A stretch of 64,000 bases of DNA. Source: Butyricicoccus porcorum (GTDB lineage Bacteria; Bacillota; Clostridia; Oscillospirales; Butyricicoccaceae). The stretch spans positions 62,001 through 126,000 of the forward strand of contig NZ_NHOC01000007.1 of NCBI RefSeq assembly GCF_002157465.1, read 5' to 3'. Positions within the stretch are counted from its first letter, which is position 1. Each line of letters begins with the position of its first letter. The notes under the pieces were generated by a model. That model worked only from the letters and a program-made list of their open reading frames with translations. It was not told where the DNA came from and made no database searches. The position numbers and the translations under genes were made by a program. Below, one piece after another: positions 34,534-43,856 of the stretch.

Positions 34534-35427
34534 TTATTCTGCCAGCTTGAGGCCCGCTTCGGTCATGGCAGCTTTGAGCTGTGCCACATGCGCATCTGTC
34601 ATGTCACAGAGCGGCATGCGCAGTTCGCCGACATCCCAGCCGAGGAAACGCATTGCCATCTTGACCGGAATCGGGTTGACCTCGAGGAACAGCGCATTGA
34701 TGAGATCAAGGTATTTGATCTGCATTTCCCGTGCTTCGGCATACTGACCGTCGAGACATTTCTGTGCAATGCCATGTGCGATATCCGGTGCGACGTTAGC
34801 GAGGACGGAGATAACACCCTTGCCGCCCATTGCCATCAGCGGTACAATCATGTCGTCGTTGCCCGACCAGAAGTTCAGCTCATCGCCGCAGAGACGCATG
34901 GCTTCTGCCAGCAGGGAGAAGTCACCGGAGGCTTCCTTTGCACCGTTGATATTCGGATGCTTAGAGAGCTCAAAATAGGTTTCGGGTTTGATGGTCATGC
35001 CGGTGCGGCTCGGTACGTTGTAGACAACGATCGGGGTTGTCGTTGCATCAGCCAGCGTATAAAAATGCTTAATCAGACCCTGCTGGGTGGTCTTGTTGTA
35101 ATACGGGGTGACAGTCAGCAGGCCGTCAGCGCCCGCCTGGGATGCGAATTTACCCAGTTCAACGGCATATCTCGTGTCATTGGAGCCGGTACCTGCGATA
35201 ACCGGAACACGGCCGTTGACATAGTCGATACAGAACTGGATGGTATCCTTGTGCTCTTTGTCAGTCAGGGTGGAACCCTCGCCGGTCGTACCGCAGATCG
35301 TGATGGAATCAATGCCGCGGTTGATCTGGTCGTCGATGATGCGTTTAAATTCCGGATAGTTGACGCCGGTAGCGGTCATCGGTGTAATAATAGCGACGTT
35401 AGCGCCGGTAAAGATAGGCTGTTTCAT
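34534..35427 (-). CDS. dapA: 4-hydroxy-tetrahydrodipicolinate synthase
   Basis: DapA condenses pyruvate with aspartate semialdehyde, the first committed step to lysine and diaminopimelate. In this 297-residue TIM-barrel protein the Schiff-base lysine is Lys164 (NGAKEASGD), with Tyr136 in VVYNVPSRTG and the substrate motif CGTTGEGSTL at 45-54. GGAGGG precedes the start. It is the middle gene of the lysine operon. A hairpin lies in the 96-bp gap upstream, after asd. Confidence 0.96.
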   Translation of the reverse strand: MKQPIFTGANVAIITPMTATGVNYPEFKRIIDDQINRGIDSITICGTTGEGSTLTDKEHKDTIQFCIDYVNGRVPVIAGTGSNDTRYAVELGKFASQAGADGLLTVTPYYNKTTQQGLIKHFYTLADATTTPIVVYNVPSRTGMTIKPETYFELSKHPNINGAKEASGDFSLLAEAMRLCGDELNFWSGNDDMIVPLMAMGGKGVISVLANVAPDIAHGIAQKCLDGQYAEAREMQIKYLDLINALFLEVNPIPVKMAMRFLGWDVGELRMPLCDMTDAHVAQLKAAMTEAGLKLAE

Positions 35428-35523
35428 GAAGTTTTCCCTCCGATCAAATTGGTGTCTATCTGCTCTCCAGCGGAACCGTTCCCGGTTTCAGAGAAACGGG
35501 AACGGGTTCTGTTGTTGGAACAA
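35428..35523 (-). other. asd-dapA intercistronic gap with hairpin
   Basis: GTTCCCGGTTT and AAACGGGAAC (about 35476-35502) form a hairpin with one bulge. No T tract follows, so it may be an RNA-processing or attenuation element within the operon. Confidence 0.4.
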
Positions 35524-36603
35524 TCAATCCATGTAGCCCTCGGCACACAGCAGCTCTGCCATTTCAACAGCGCCGCCTGCAGCACCGCGCAGGGTGTTGT
35601 GTGACAGGCTGACAAAACGGTAATCAAAAATGACATCGTCGCGCAGTCTGCCAATGGAAACGGCCATACCGCCCTCGAGATTGCGGTCCAGACGTGCCTG
35701 CGGGCGGTCATCCTCTTCAAAATAGTGCAGGAACTGCTTCGGTGCGCTCGGCAGATTCAGCTCCTGTGCACGGCCGCTGTAGTTTGCCCATGCTTCCAGA
35801 ATCTGCTCCTTGGTCGGCTTGTTCTTGAACTTGACGAAGGCAGCGGCGGTGTGACCGTCGCTGACCGGGACACGCAGACACTGCGCAGAAATCACCGGTT
35901 CAGAAGCTGCAACAATTTCATTGCCCTCGATGTGGCCCCAGACCTTCATCGGCTCCTTCTCGGATTTCTCTTCTTCGCCGCCGATGTACGGAATGACGTT
36001 GTCAACCATCTCCGGCCAGGTCTCGAAGGTTTTTCCGGCGCCGGAAATTGCCTGATAGGTGCAGACAGCGACCTTCTCAATGCCGAAATCCTTGAGTGCG
36101 GTCAGAGCCGGAACATAGGACTGGATGGAGCAGTTGGACTTAACGGCAATAAAGCCGCGCTTGGTTCCCAGACGCTCGCGCTGTGCCGGGATGATCTTTG
36201 CATGGTCTGCGTTAACTTCCGGGATAATCATCGGAACATCCGGGGTAAAGCGGTGTGCGCTGTTGTTGGAGATAACCGGGCATTCCAGCTTTGCATACTT
36301 CTCTTCGAGGGCGCGGATGACGTCCTTCTTCATATTGACAGCGCAGAAGGTGAAGTCGACCTTAGAAGCGAACTCCTCCGCATCTGCCTCTGCGTCGTAC
36401 AGAACCATGTCCTTGACGTTCTCCGGCATCGGGGTGGTCATCTTCCAGCGACCCTCGACCGCTTCCGCATAGGTCTTGCCCTTGTTGCGGCCACTGGCTG
36501 CGATTGCAGCGACAGTAAACCACGGATGGTCTGCGAGCAGGGTGACAAAACGCTGACCTACCATACCGGTGGCGCCAATGATGCCGACTCTGTAATTCTT
36601 CAT
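35524..36603 (-). CDS. asd: Aspartate-semialdehyde dehydrogenase
   Basis: Asd makes aspartate semialdehyde, the branch point for lysine, threonine and methionine. The 359-residue length and internal insertions fit the archaeal/fungal-like Asd class. The Rossmann motif GIIGATGMVGQRF is at residues 7-19, the catalytic Cys158 in KSNCSIQSY, and a conserved TYQAISGAGK follows. AGGAGG fixes the start at 36603; a longer N-terminal extension (MLRTIIMTKH) would run into the riboswitch leader. It is first in asd-dapA-dapB. Confidence 0.95.
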   Translation of the reverse strand: MKNYRVGIIGATGMVGQRFVTLLADHPWFTVAAIAASGRNKGKTYAEAVEGRWKMTTPMPENVKDMVLYDAEADAEEFASKVDFTFCAVNMKKDVIRALEEKYAKLECPVISNNSAHRFTPDVPMIIPEVNADHAKIIPAQRERLGTKRGFIAVKSNCSIQSYVPALTALKDFGIEKVAVCTYQAISGAGKTFETWPEMVDNVIPYIGGEEEKSEKEPMKVWGHIEGNEIVAASEPVISAQCLRVPVSDGHTAAAFVKFKNKPTKEQILEAWANYSGRAQELNLPSAPKQFLHYFEEDDRPQARLDRNLEGGMAVSIGRLRDDVIFDYRFVSLSHNTLRGAAGGAVEMAELLCAEGYMD

Positions 36604-36661
36604 GTTGGGTATCCTCCTGAAAAGCAAATGTTTTGTCATTATTATAGTCCGCAGCACGCAG

Positions 36662-36940
36662 TTTGCGCCGGCTTTTTGAGCAAGAAAAAGCCGGTCGGAA
36701 AAAGCCGGCCGGAGATGCGGAACAAAGTGCCTGCACGAAGCCGCACAGGGAACAAGTAGCGATAGCGCATCACGGGAGCAAACCGGTGACAGCCGGGCAG
36801 ATGTTCTCGTACCCGTCCAGACAGACGTCAGCGAACGAAACGCCCTCTTCGGCGGCAGACCCTTTTGTGTCCGGTCATCGGAGCATTCGCCTCCTGTTCG
36901 GACAGTACTGATGAAAACCGCGCCTCAATCGTACTATGAA
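36662..36940 (-). promoter_or_regulatory. Lysine riboswitch (L-box) with terminator platform
   Basis: On the minus strand the leader shows the lysine-aptamer landmarks in order: GAGGCGCG (36926-36919), CAGTA, AAAGGG, GCCGAAG (36853-36847), CTGGACGGGTACGAGAAC and GGCTGTCA (36794-36787), closed by a P1-like pairing of AGTACGAT near 36938 with ATCGCTACT near 36760. Downstream, CCGGCTTTTT repeats and an inverted AAAAAGCCGG (36666-36712) make mutually exclusive hairpins with T tracts. High lysine should end transcription before asd-dapA-dapB. Confidence 0.88.
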
Positions 36941-36954
36941 ATTATGCTTTCCTT

Positions 36955-36984
36955 ATTTTATCATGGTACAAAAAACTTTGTCAA
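36955..36984 (-). promoter_or_regulatory. Promoter of the asd-dapA-dapB operon
   Basis: On the minus strand TTGACA (36984-36979), an 18-bp spacer and TAAAAT (36960-36955) lie directly before the lysine aptamer. Confidence 0.72.
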
Positions 36985-37030
36985 GCCGATTCCATGGGGA
37001 AATCGCACAAAACGACGGCTTTTCCCGCAC

Positions 37031-37059
37031 TTGATTTCGTATGTGCTTTGCGATATGAT
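37031..37059 (+). promoter_or_regulatory. Promoter of queA-tgt
   Basis: TTGATT (37031-37036), 17-bp spacer, TATGAT (37054-37059). It diverges from the asd promoter 47 bp away. Confidence 0.68.
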
Positions 37060-37105
37060 AGAAGCCGTATCATTCCGGGCAGAATTTTTACTGCTGCAAG
37101 GGGAT

Positions 37106-37146
37106 AAGGAGGCAGGCGCGCTGTACTCGCGCCAACAATGTGAACG
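37106..37146 (+). promoter_or_regulatory. Unusual queA ribosome site: SD, hairpin and AUG-UGA before the start
   Basis: AAGGAGG (37106-37112) is 34 nt from the queA ATG. Between them a GGCGCG/CGCGCC hairpin (37115-37133) would bring the two closer. A minimal AUG-UGA lies at 37138-37143, also downstream of the hairpin. Confidence 0.55.
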
Positions 37147-38208
37147 ATGAAAACAAGTGATTTTTATTATGACCTGCCGGAACGTCTGATTGCACAGACA
37201 CCGCTCGACCACCGGGACGAGTCGCGTCTGCTTGCGCTCTGTAAGGACACCGGCGAGATTCAGCACAGGCATTTTTATGACCTGCCGGACTTCCTGCGTC
37301 CGGGTGACACGCTGGTGCTCAACAATTCCCGCGTGATTCCGGCGCGCCTGCTCGGTGTGCGTGAAGATACCGGATATCCGATTGAGCTGGTGCTGCTGAC
37401 GGATAAGGGCGACGGTGTATGGGAATGCCTGACGCGCCCAGGCAAAAAATGCCGCGAGGGCGCAAAGCTGAGCTTTGGCGACGGCAAACTGACTGCCACA
37501 GTCGAGGAAATCCTGCCGGACGGTGGCAACCGCCTGATCCGTTTCCATTACGAGGGAATTTTCCTGGAAATTCTGGAGGAGCTTGGCATGATGCCGCTGC
37601 CGCCATATATCAAGGAAAAGCTGGATGACCCGGAGCGTTATCAGACAGTTTACAGCAAGACGCCGGGCTCTGCAGCTGCACCGACGGCAGGTCTGCATTT
37701 TACACCGGAGCTGCTGGAGAAAATCAGGGCAATGGGTGTCAACATCGCCTGTGTGACACTGCATGTCGGTCTGGGCACGTTCCGTCCGGTCAAGGTGGAC
37801 GATGTGCAGGATCATGTCATGCATTCTGAGTTTTATATGATGGACGAAGAAAACGCGGCAATCATCAACAACACCCGCAAAAACGGCGGACGCGTTTTTG
37901 CAGTCGGTACGACGGCAACGCGCACGCTGGAAACCATTGCGGCAGAGGATGGTTCGGTGCGCGCCTGCTCCGGCTGGACGAATATCTTTATCTATCCGGG
38001 CTACCGCTTCAAGGCGATCGACTGCCTTGTGACCAATTTCCATCTGCCGGAGAGCACGCTGATGATGCTGATTTCCGCTTTTGCAGGGCGTGATATGATT
38101 ATGAATGCCTATCAAATCGCTGTCGAACAGGAATACCGCTTTTTCAGCTTTGGCGACAGCATGCTGATCTACACCGAAAACGCACACAGGGAGGACACGA
38201 ATGTTTAA
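37147..38208 (+). CDS. queA: S-adenosylmethionine:tRNA ribosyltransferase-isomerase
   Basis: QueA moves the ribosyl part of S-adenosylmethionine onto preQ1 in tRNA to form epoxyqueuosine. The 353-residue protein is complete: [15 protein letters not shown] at the N-terminus, [31 protein letters not shown] near residue 165, [13 protein letters not shown] and the C-terminal [19 protein letters not shown]. It overlaps tgt by 8 bp, so the two queuosine steps are coupled. See the separate entry for its odd ribosome site. Confidence 0.96.
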   Translation: MKTSDFYYDLPERLIAQTPLDHRDESRLLALCKDTGEIQHRHFYDLPDFLRPGDTLVLNNSRVIPARLLGVREDTGYPIELVLLTDKGDGVWECLTRPGKKCREGAKLSFGDGKLTATVEEILPDGGNRLIRFHYEGIFLEILEELGMMPLPPYIKEKLDDPERYQTVYSKTPGSAAAPTAGLHFTPELLEKIRAMGVNIACVTLHVGLGTFRPVKVDDVQDHVMHSEFYMMDEENAAIINNTRKNGGRVFAVGTTATRTLETIAAEDGSVRACSGWTNIFIYPGYRFKAIDCLVTNFHLPESTLMMLISAFAGRDMIMNAYQIAVEQEYRFFSFGDSMLIYTENAHREDTNV

Positions 38209-39331
38209 GGTACTGCGTACAGAGGGCAATGCCCGCCGCGGCGAATTTACCTGTGCCCATGGCACGGTGCAGACGCCGGTTTTTCAGAATGTCGGTACAC
38301 AGGGCGCGATTAAGGGTGCTGTTTCCGCACAGGACTTGAAGGAACTGGGCTGCCAGATTGAGCTTTCCAACACCTATCATCTGCATGTGCGTCCGGGTGA
38401 CCAGATTGTGCGCGCGATGGGCGGTTTGCATAAGTTTATGAACTGGGACGGCCCGATTCTGACCGACAGCGGTGGATTTCAGGTGTTTTCACTGTCGTCC
38501 CTGCGCCGCATCAAGGAAGAGGGCGTATATTTTTCTTCGCATGTAGACGGCCGGAAGATTTTCATGGGTCCGGAGGAGAGCATGCAGATCCAGTCCAATC
38601 TCGGCTCTGATATCGCGATGGCATTTGACGAGTGCTGTGAGAACCCATCGCCGTATGAATATGTCAAAAAATCCTGTGAGCGCACGACGCGCTGGCTGTA
38701 TCGCTGCAAAGCGGAACTGGATCGCCTGAATAGTCTGCCGACTACGGTCAATCCGCAGCAGATGCTGTTTGGCATCAACCAGGGCGGCACGTATGATGAC
38801 CTGCGCATCCAGCATATGAAGGACATCGCGCAGCTCGACTTGCCGGGCTATGCCATCGGCGGCCTTGCCGTGGGCGAGTCCACCGAGACCATGTACCACA
38901 TTCTTGATGTCGTGCTGCCGCACGCACCGGCGGACAAGCCGCGCTATCTGATGGGTGTCGGCACACCGTCCAATATCATCGAAGCCGTCTGGCGCGGTGT
39001 AGACTTTTTTGACTGCGTCATGCCGACGCGAAATGCGCGCCATGGTCACCTGTTTACCTGGGACGGCATCCGAAATCTGAACAATGCAAAATATCAACTG
39101 GATGACAAGCCGATTGATGAGCGCTGCAACTGTCCGGTCTGCCGCACCTACAGCAGGGCATATATCCGCCATTTGCTCAAGTCGGGCGAAATGCTCGGCC
39201 AGCGCCTGACGGTCATGCACAATCTGTGGTTCTACAACAACCTGATGGCGGAAATCCGCAAGGCGCTTGATGAGGGCCGCTTTGCCGAATTCCGCGCGCA
39301 GTGGAGCGACCGGCTGAGCCAGCGCATCTGA
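38201..39331 (+). CDS. tgt: Queuine/preQ1 tRNA-guanine transglycosylase
   Basis: Tgt exchanges guanine-34 of GUN-anticodon tRNAs for preQ1. The 376-residue TIM-barrel protein has the substrate-binding [12 protein letters not shown] (Asp near 90, general base), the second Asp in [13 protein letters not shown] near residue 269, and the zinc-binding CNCPVC plus downstream His near 310-340. It overlaps queA and completes the queuosine pair. A 98-bp gap with a GGGGAGG site separates it from the next gene. Confidence 0.96.
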   Translation: MFKVLRTEGNARRGEFTCAHGTVQTPVFQNVGTQGAIKGAVSAQDLKELGCQIELSNTYHLHVRPGDQIVRAMGGLHKFMNWDGPILTDSGGFQVFSLSSLRRIKEEGVYFSSHVDGRKIFMGPEESMQIQSNLGSDIAMAFDECCENPSPYEYVKKSCERTTRWLYRCKAELDRLNSLPTTVNPQQMLFGINQGGTYDDLRIQHMKDIAQLDLPGYAIGGLAVGESTETMYHILDVVLPHAPADKPRYLMGVGTPSNIIEAVWRGVDFFDCVMPTRNARHGHLFTWDGIRNLNNAKYQLDDKPIDERCNCPVCRTYSRAYIRHLLKSGEMLGQRLTVMHNLWFYNNLMAEIRKALDEGRFAEFRAQWSDRLSQRI

Positions 39332-39429
39332 TGAAACAACACCGCGTGCAGTGGAGAGCCGGTATGCTTTCCCTGCACGCTTTTTGCGGCATCATGCGCC
39401 GCACAGACACCTCTGAGGGGAGGCAACGT

Positions 39430-40701
39430 ATGCAAGTAGTAGAAACCTTTGGAAAACTGATAGAAAACTGGAGCGATACCAGCCCGGCGCGTGCACAGTG
39501 GCTGCTCAAAACCGGCTGGGAGGCGCAGAATCTGAAAAATCAATGGAAGCCGGACAGACGGCTGCTTCCGGCAGACCGATATATGGCGAAAATGATGATG
39601 GATGCCATGCTGAAGCCGCTGCAAAAGCCGGAGCAGTCTGTCATTGTCAGCGTGTTTACACCGTGTGAGCTGATGCAGGAGGTCGGCTTGAACCCGTATA
39701 ATGTCGAGAGCTTTTCCTGCTTCCTGGCGGCGTCGAAGGCGGAGCGTGCGATGCTCCAGCAGGCGGAGAACAGCGGGCTGTCCGAAACGCTGTGCAGCTA
39801 TCACAAGACATTTCTCGGCGCGGCGGAAAAGGGATTGCTGCCCCGGCCAAAGTGCATTGTTTACACCAACCTCACTTGTGACGCGAATCTTGTGACGTTC
39901 CGCAGGCTGGCGGAACTGTTTGATGTGCCGTCATTCGCCATAGATGTGCCGATGCAGCAGAACGGCGAAAACGTTGCCTATGTTGCGGACCAGCTGCGCG
40001 GGCTGGCCGCATTTCTGGAACAGCAGACAGGCAAAACGATCAAAGAAGATCGGCTCATCCGTCGTCTGGAGACCAGCCGCCGTACATTGCGGCAGCATGA
40101 GACCTTCCAGATGCTGCGTGCGGACAAATATATCCCGGAGGATCTGGTCTCCCCACTGTATGCGGGTATGGCGAACAATATTTTGCTCGGCACATCGGAA
40201 CAGGAGAAATATACGAAGCTGCTGCTTCGTGATGTGAAGAAAGCGCCTCCGGCAAAGGGAAAACGCATTTACTGGATGCACACGATTCCGTATTGGTCGG
40301 ATGCGGTGCGTGATGCGCTGCGGTTCAATCCCGATGCGCAGATTGTCGGCTGTGAGCTTTCCCAGACATGGACCAAAGATTTTGACCCGGACAAGCCGTA
40401 TGAAGCAATGGCATCCCGCATGGTCTATCATGCGCTCAACGGCTGTGTTTCGCGCCGCATCGATCATGGCATCAAATGCGCCAGACAGGCGGGCGCGGAT
40501 GGCGCAGTCTGGTTCTGCCACTGGGGCTGCAAACATACGCTCGGCGGCGCACAGCTGGCGAAAAAGAAATTTGAGGAAAACGGTATCCCGCTGCTGATTC
40601 TGGATGGCGACGGCTGTGACCGCAGCCACGGCGGAGAGGGACAGACTGCAACCCGCCTCGGTGCGTTCCTTGAAATGCTGGGAGGGGTAGAGCATGAATA
40701 A
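39430..40701 (+). CDS. 2-hydroxyacyl-CoA dehydratase/double-cubane-type protein, subunit 1
   Basis: A 423-residue member of the HgdB/FldB/BcrB-type family (2-hydroxyacyl-CoA dehydratase D-component), which binds a low-potential iron-sulfur cluster. Cysteines that could be ligands occur in FTPCELMQEVGLNP, TNLTCDANL and WFCHWGCKHTLGG. The start ATG 39430 follows GGGGAGGCAAC. It overlaps the next gene by 8 bp; that gene holds a related domain fused to the ATP-dependent activase. No CoA transferase or hydroxyacid dehydrogenase is nearby, so a classical amino-acid fermentation role is not supported; a double-cubane-cluster reductase is an alternative. Confidence 0.85.
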   Translation: MQVVETFGKLIENWSDTSPARAQWLLKTGWEAQNLKNQWKPDRRLLPADRYMAKMMMDAMLKPLQKPEQSVIVSVFTPCELMQEVGLNPYNVESFSCFLAASKAERAMLQQAENSGLSETLCSYHKTFLGAAEKGLLPRPKCIVYTNLTCDANLVTFRRLAELFDVPSFAIDVPMQQNGENVAYVADQLRGLAAFLEQQTGKTIKEDRLIRRLETSRRTLRQHETFQMLRADKYIPEDLVSPLYAGMANNILLGTSEQEKYTKLLLRDVKKAPPAKGKRIYWMHTIPYWSDAVRDALRFNPDAQIVGCELSQTWTKDFDPDKPYEAMASRMVYHALNGCVSRRIDHGIKCARQAGADGAVWFCHWGCKHTLGGAQLAKKKFEENGIPLLILDGDGCDRSHGGEGQTATRLGAFLEMLGGVEHE

Positions 40702-42349
40702 AACCTATTATGTCTGCAAATATACACCGGTTGAGCTGCTCACGGCGTTTGGCGCGCAGTGTGAAAACCTCAATCAGATGCCGCAGGGCTTTGAGCTGGC
40801 AGATCAGATTGCGCACCCGAATCTCTGCGGCTTTGGCAAGGCGCTGATCGAGGCAGTCATGGCGGGCGAGGTAAAAGAACTGGTACTCGTCAACTGCTGT
40901 GATACCATCCGCAGTGTGTATGATATTCTGGAGGACAGCGGCAAGCTGGATTTCCTGTATCTGGTCGATATTCTGCACAGCGATGGCACGTGCAGCCGTG
41001 CGCGCACAGCGGTGCAGCTCAAAGGACTGGCGCGCGCCTATGGTGCATACAAGGGAACGGCGTTTAACGAAGAGAAATTCCGCGCCGCGTTTGTGCGGCC
41101 GCATCAACTGCATGAACCATATCTGACGGTGCTCGGCGCGCGCATGGGGCGCGAGCTGTTCAGCATGGTGCAGGAGGCGATGCCACTGCCTGTACAGAAC
41201 AACAGCTGTGTGCACAACCGTTCGGTCGGTGAGGAACAGCCGCCGGAGGGACTGGATTTTGATGCGCTGATGGAATGGTATGCGGGCGAGCTGCTGCATC
41301 AGCTGCCGTGCATGCGCATGCTGGACAACACCGGGCGCAAACAGCTGTATCATGACCCGAACCTGCGCGGTATCATCTATCATACGGTCAAATTCTGTGA
41401 TTTTTACAGCTTTGAATATGCAGAGCTCAAGCAGCATGCTGCCGTGCCGCTGCTGAAAATTGAATCGGATTACACGGTGCAGAGCAGCGGGCAGCTGCTG
41501 ACGCGGCTGGAGGCGTTTGCGGAGAGCATCGATCCGGCACAGTGTGAAGGAAAGGAGATCAGCATGGGGAAAGGATATTTTGCGGGCATTGACAGCGGCT
41601 CGACGAGTACGGACGTTGTCATTTTAAATAGAGATAGAGAGATTGTCACAGATATCATCCTGCCGACCGGTGCAGGCGCTGCCATCGGCGCGGAGCGCGC
41701 ACTCGAAGAGGCACTGAAGCATGCAGGGCTGGAGCGCAATGACATCGATGCGCTCGTTACGACCGGTTATGGCCGCACGGCGATTGAGCAGGGCGATAAG
41801 AGCATTACAGAAATTACCTGCCATGCGCGCGGTGCACATTATCTCGACCCGGAGGTGCGCACGGTCATCGATATCGGCGGGCAGGACAGCAAGGTCATCC
41901 GCTTGAATGAGGACGGTTCGGTTGCAAATTTTGTCATGAACGACAAGTGCGCGGCGGGCACCGGGCGCTTTCTGGAAATGATGGCGCGCACGATGGAGAT
42001 GAGCCTGGACGAGATGAGCGTTACCGGACTGGAGTACGGTGAGGATATCACGATTTCGAGCATGTGTACGGTGTTTGCGGAATCCGAGGTTGTCTCGCTG
42101 ATTGCACAGAACAAGGCGACAGATGACATTGTCCACGGATTGAATAAAGCGGTTGCGGCAAAGACCGCATCACTGGCGAAACGCGTCGGCGGTGCGGAAA
42201 AATATATGATGACCGGCGGCGTATCCAAAAACAAGGGACTGGTCAAAACGCTGGAGGAACGACTGGGTACAGAACTGGTCATCAGCGATAAGGCACAGCT
42301 GTGCGGCGCGCTCGGCGCGGCACTGTTTGCAGCCGATATGGTAAAATAA
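40694..42349 (+). CDS. Fusion: dehydratase-type subunit plus BadF/BcrA-type ATP-dependent activase
   Basis: A 551-residue two-domain protein. Residues 1 to about 290 resemble the HgdB-like dehydratase fold (Cys in LVNCCDTIRSVYD, HSDGTCSRAR, and NNSCVHNRS). From about residue 293 begins a complete activator ATPase of the ASKHA superfamily: YFAGIDSGSTSTDVVI, DALVTTGYGRTA, VIDIGGQDSKVIRL, the 4Fe-4S ligand regions NDKCAAGTGRFLEMM and ISSMCTVFAESEVVS, and MMTGGVSKNKGLV. The activator normally is a separate dimer that injects an electron at ATP cost; here it is covalently tied to its partner. An internal ATG region (SMGKGYFAG) at the junction could allow separate translation. Confidence 0.88.
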   Translation: MNKTYYVCKYTPVELLTAFGAQCENLNQMPQGFELADQIAHPNLCGFGKALIEAVMAGEVKELVLVNCCDTIRSVYDILEDSGKLDFLYLVDILHSDGTCSRARTAVQLKGLARAYGAYKGTAFNEEKFRAAFVRPHQLHEPYLTVLGARMGRELFSMVQEAMPLPVQNNSCVHNRSVGEEQPPEGLDFDALMEWYAGELLHQLPCMRMLDNTGRKQLYHDPNLRGIIYHTVKFCDFYSFEYAELKQHAAVPLLKIESDYTVQSSGQLLTRLEAFAESIDPAQCEGKEISMGKGYFAGIDSGSTSTDVVILNRDREIVTDIILPTGAGAAIGAERALEEALKHAGLERNDIDALVTTGYGRTAIEQGDKSITEITCHARGAHYLDPEVRTVIDIGGQDSKVIRLNEDGSVANFVMNDKCAAGTGRFLEMMARTMEMSLDEMSVTGLEYGEDITISSMCTVFAESEVVSLIAQNKATDDIVHGLNKAVAAKTASLAKRVGGAEKYMMTGGVSKNKGLVKTLEERLGTELVISDKAQLCGALGAALFAADMVK

Positions 42350-42367
42350 ATTGTAAAAAAGTGACAG

Positions 42368-42397
42368 CTGCCGGGGCATAACAGCCCCGGCAGTTTG
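42368..42397 (+). terminator. Rho-independent terminator after the activase fusion
   Basis: Ten-bp perfect stem CTGCCGGGGC (42368-42377) / GCCCCGGCAG (42384-42393), then TTTG. Confidence 0.75.
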
Positions 42398-42437
42398 TAT
42401 ATTCAGCGCATCCTAAGTGGATTTTATCGCCTTGGTC

Positions 42438-42446
42438 TGATATAAT
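42438..42446 (+). promoter_or_regulatory. Extended -10 promoter of the SPFH cluster
   Basis: TGATATAAT forms an extended -10 (TGn followed by TATAAT at 42441-42446), 48 bp before the start. A good -35 is not seen, as is common with extended -10 promoters. Confidence 0.6.
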
Positions 42447-42494
42447 GAACGCAGAGAGACAACCGAATTGTTGAGATGGAAGGGAGAACAGGAT

Positions 42495-43826
42495 ATGGGA
42501 TTGATTAAGGCAGCGTTTGGCTCCGCAGGCGGCGTTCTGGCCGACCAGTGGAAGGAATATTTTTATTGTGATGCACTGGAAGCCGATGTCATCGCGGCAA
42601 AGGGACAGAAGCGCACTTCGAAACGCTCCTCCAATAAACGCGGCAATGAAAACATCATTACGAGCGGCTCAGTGATTGCGGTTGCCGACGGACAGTGCAT
42701 GATGATCGTCGAGCAAGGCAAGGTTGTCGATATCTGCGCCGAACCGGGCGAATATACCTATGATGCGGCGACTGAGCCGTCGGTTTTCTGCGGCGATCTG
42801 AGCAAAAACATACCGGCGGTGCTGAAAAATATCGGTAAGCGGTTCACCTTTGGCGGTGAAGCGCCGATGGATCAGCGCATTTACTATTTCAACACCAAAG
42901 AGCTGATCGGCAACAAGTACGGCACGCCGTCCCCGGTGCCGTTCCGCGTGGTGGATACCAATGTTGGCCTTGATGTCGACATTTCCATCCGTTGCTTTGG
43001 CGAATACAGCTATCGTGTGACCAATCCGGTGCTGTTTTATACAAATGTCTGCGGCAATGTGGACGGTGTTTATGAACGCAGCGAACTGGACGGACAGTTG
43101 AAATCCGAGCTGTTGACGGCATTGCAGCCTGCGTTTGCGCGTATCAGTGAACTGGGTGTGCGCTATTCCGCGCTGCCCGGACATACAGCGGAAATTGCGG
43201 CGGCGCTCAACGAGATTCTCTCGGCAAAGTGGAAGGATCTGCGCGGCATTGAGATTGTATCCTTCGGTGTATCCAGCGTCAAGGCGTCGGATGAGGATGA
43301 GCAGATGATTAAGGAGCTGCAACGCAATGCAGCGTTCCGCAATCCGACAATGGCAGCGGCACACATGGTCGGCGCACAGGCGGCAGCGATGCAGAGCGCG
43401 GCGGCGAACGAGGGTGCAGGCCCCGCCATGGCGTTTATGGGCATGAACATGGCACAGGGCGCAGGCGGAGCCAATGCACAGCAGCTGTTCCAAATGGGGC
43501 AGCAGGCACAGCCTGCTCCTGCTCAGCCTGCGGCAGCATCGGCGGCGTCGGGAGCCGGTTGGACGTGTACCTGTGGACATACGGGCAATACTGGCAAATT
43601 CTGTACGGAATGCGGTGCGAAAAAGCCGGATGCGGACGGTTGGGTCTGCCCGTCCTGCGGTACAGTGAACAAGGGGAAATTCTGCTCTGAGTGCGGAACG
43701 AAGAAACCGGCGGGTGTTCCGCAGTATCGGTGCGACAAGTGCGGCTGGGAACCGGAGGATCCGGCACACCCGCCAAAATTCTGTCCGGAGTGCGGCGACC
43801 CGTTCGATGATGGCGATATCAGATAA
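42495..43826 (+). CDS. SPFH-domain protein with C-terminal zinc ribbons (YdjI-like)
   Basis: A 443-residue protein like Bacillus YdjI, part of a membrane-stress module. The SPFH/band-7-type domain covers about residues 50-290 (SGSVIAVADGQCMMIVEQG, YYFNTKELIGNKYGTPSPVP, RISELGVRYSALPGHTAEI). An alanine/glutamine-rich linker follows, then three zinc-ribbon-like modules with CxxC pairs (GKFCTECG, CPSCGTVNKGKFCSECG, FCPECGDPF). SPFH proteins form rings or scaffolds at the inner membrane. The start at 42495 follows AAGGGAGAACAGG. It leads a three-gene cluster. Confidence 0.86.
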   Translation: MGLIKAAFGSAGGVLADQWKEYFYCDALEADVIAAKGQKRTSKRSSNKRGNENIITSGSVIAVADGQCMMIVEQGKVVDICAEPGEYTYDAATEPSVFCGDLSKNIPAVLKNIGKRFTFGGEAPMDQRIYYFNTKELIGNKYGTPSPVPFRVVDTNVGLDVDISIRCFGEYSYRVTNPVLFYTNVCGNVDGVYERSELDGQLKSELLTALQPAFARISELGVRYSALPGHTAEIAAALNEILSAKWKDLRGIEIVSFGVSSVKASDEDEQMIKELQRNAAFRNPTMAAAHMVGAQAAAMQSAAANEGAGPAMAFMGMNMAQGAGGANAQQLFQMGQQAQPAPAQPAAASAASGAGWTCTCGHTGNTGKFCTECGAKKPDADGWVCPSCGTVNKGKFCSECGTKKPAGVPQYRCDKCGWEPEDPAHPPKFCPECGDPFDDGDIR

Positions 43827-43856
43827 ACGACATATTTTCGGGAGAGGGGTATACCG

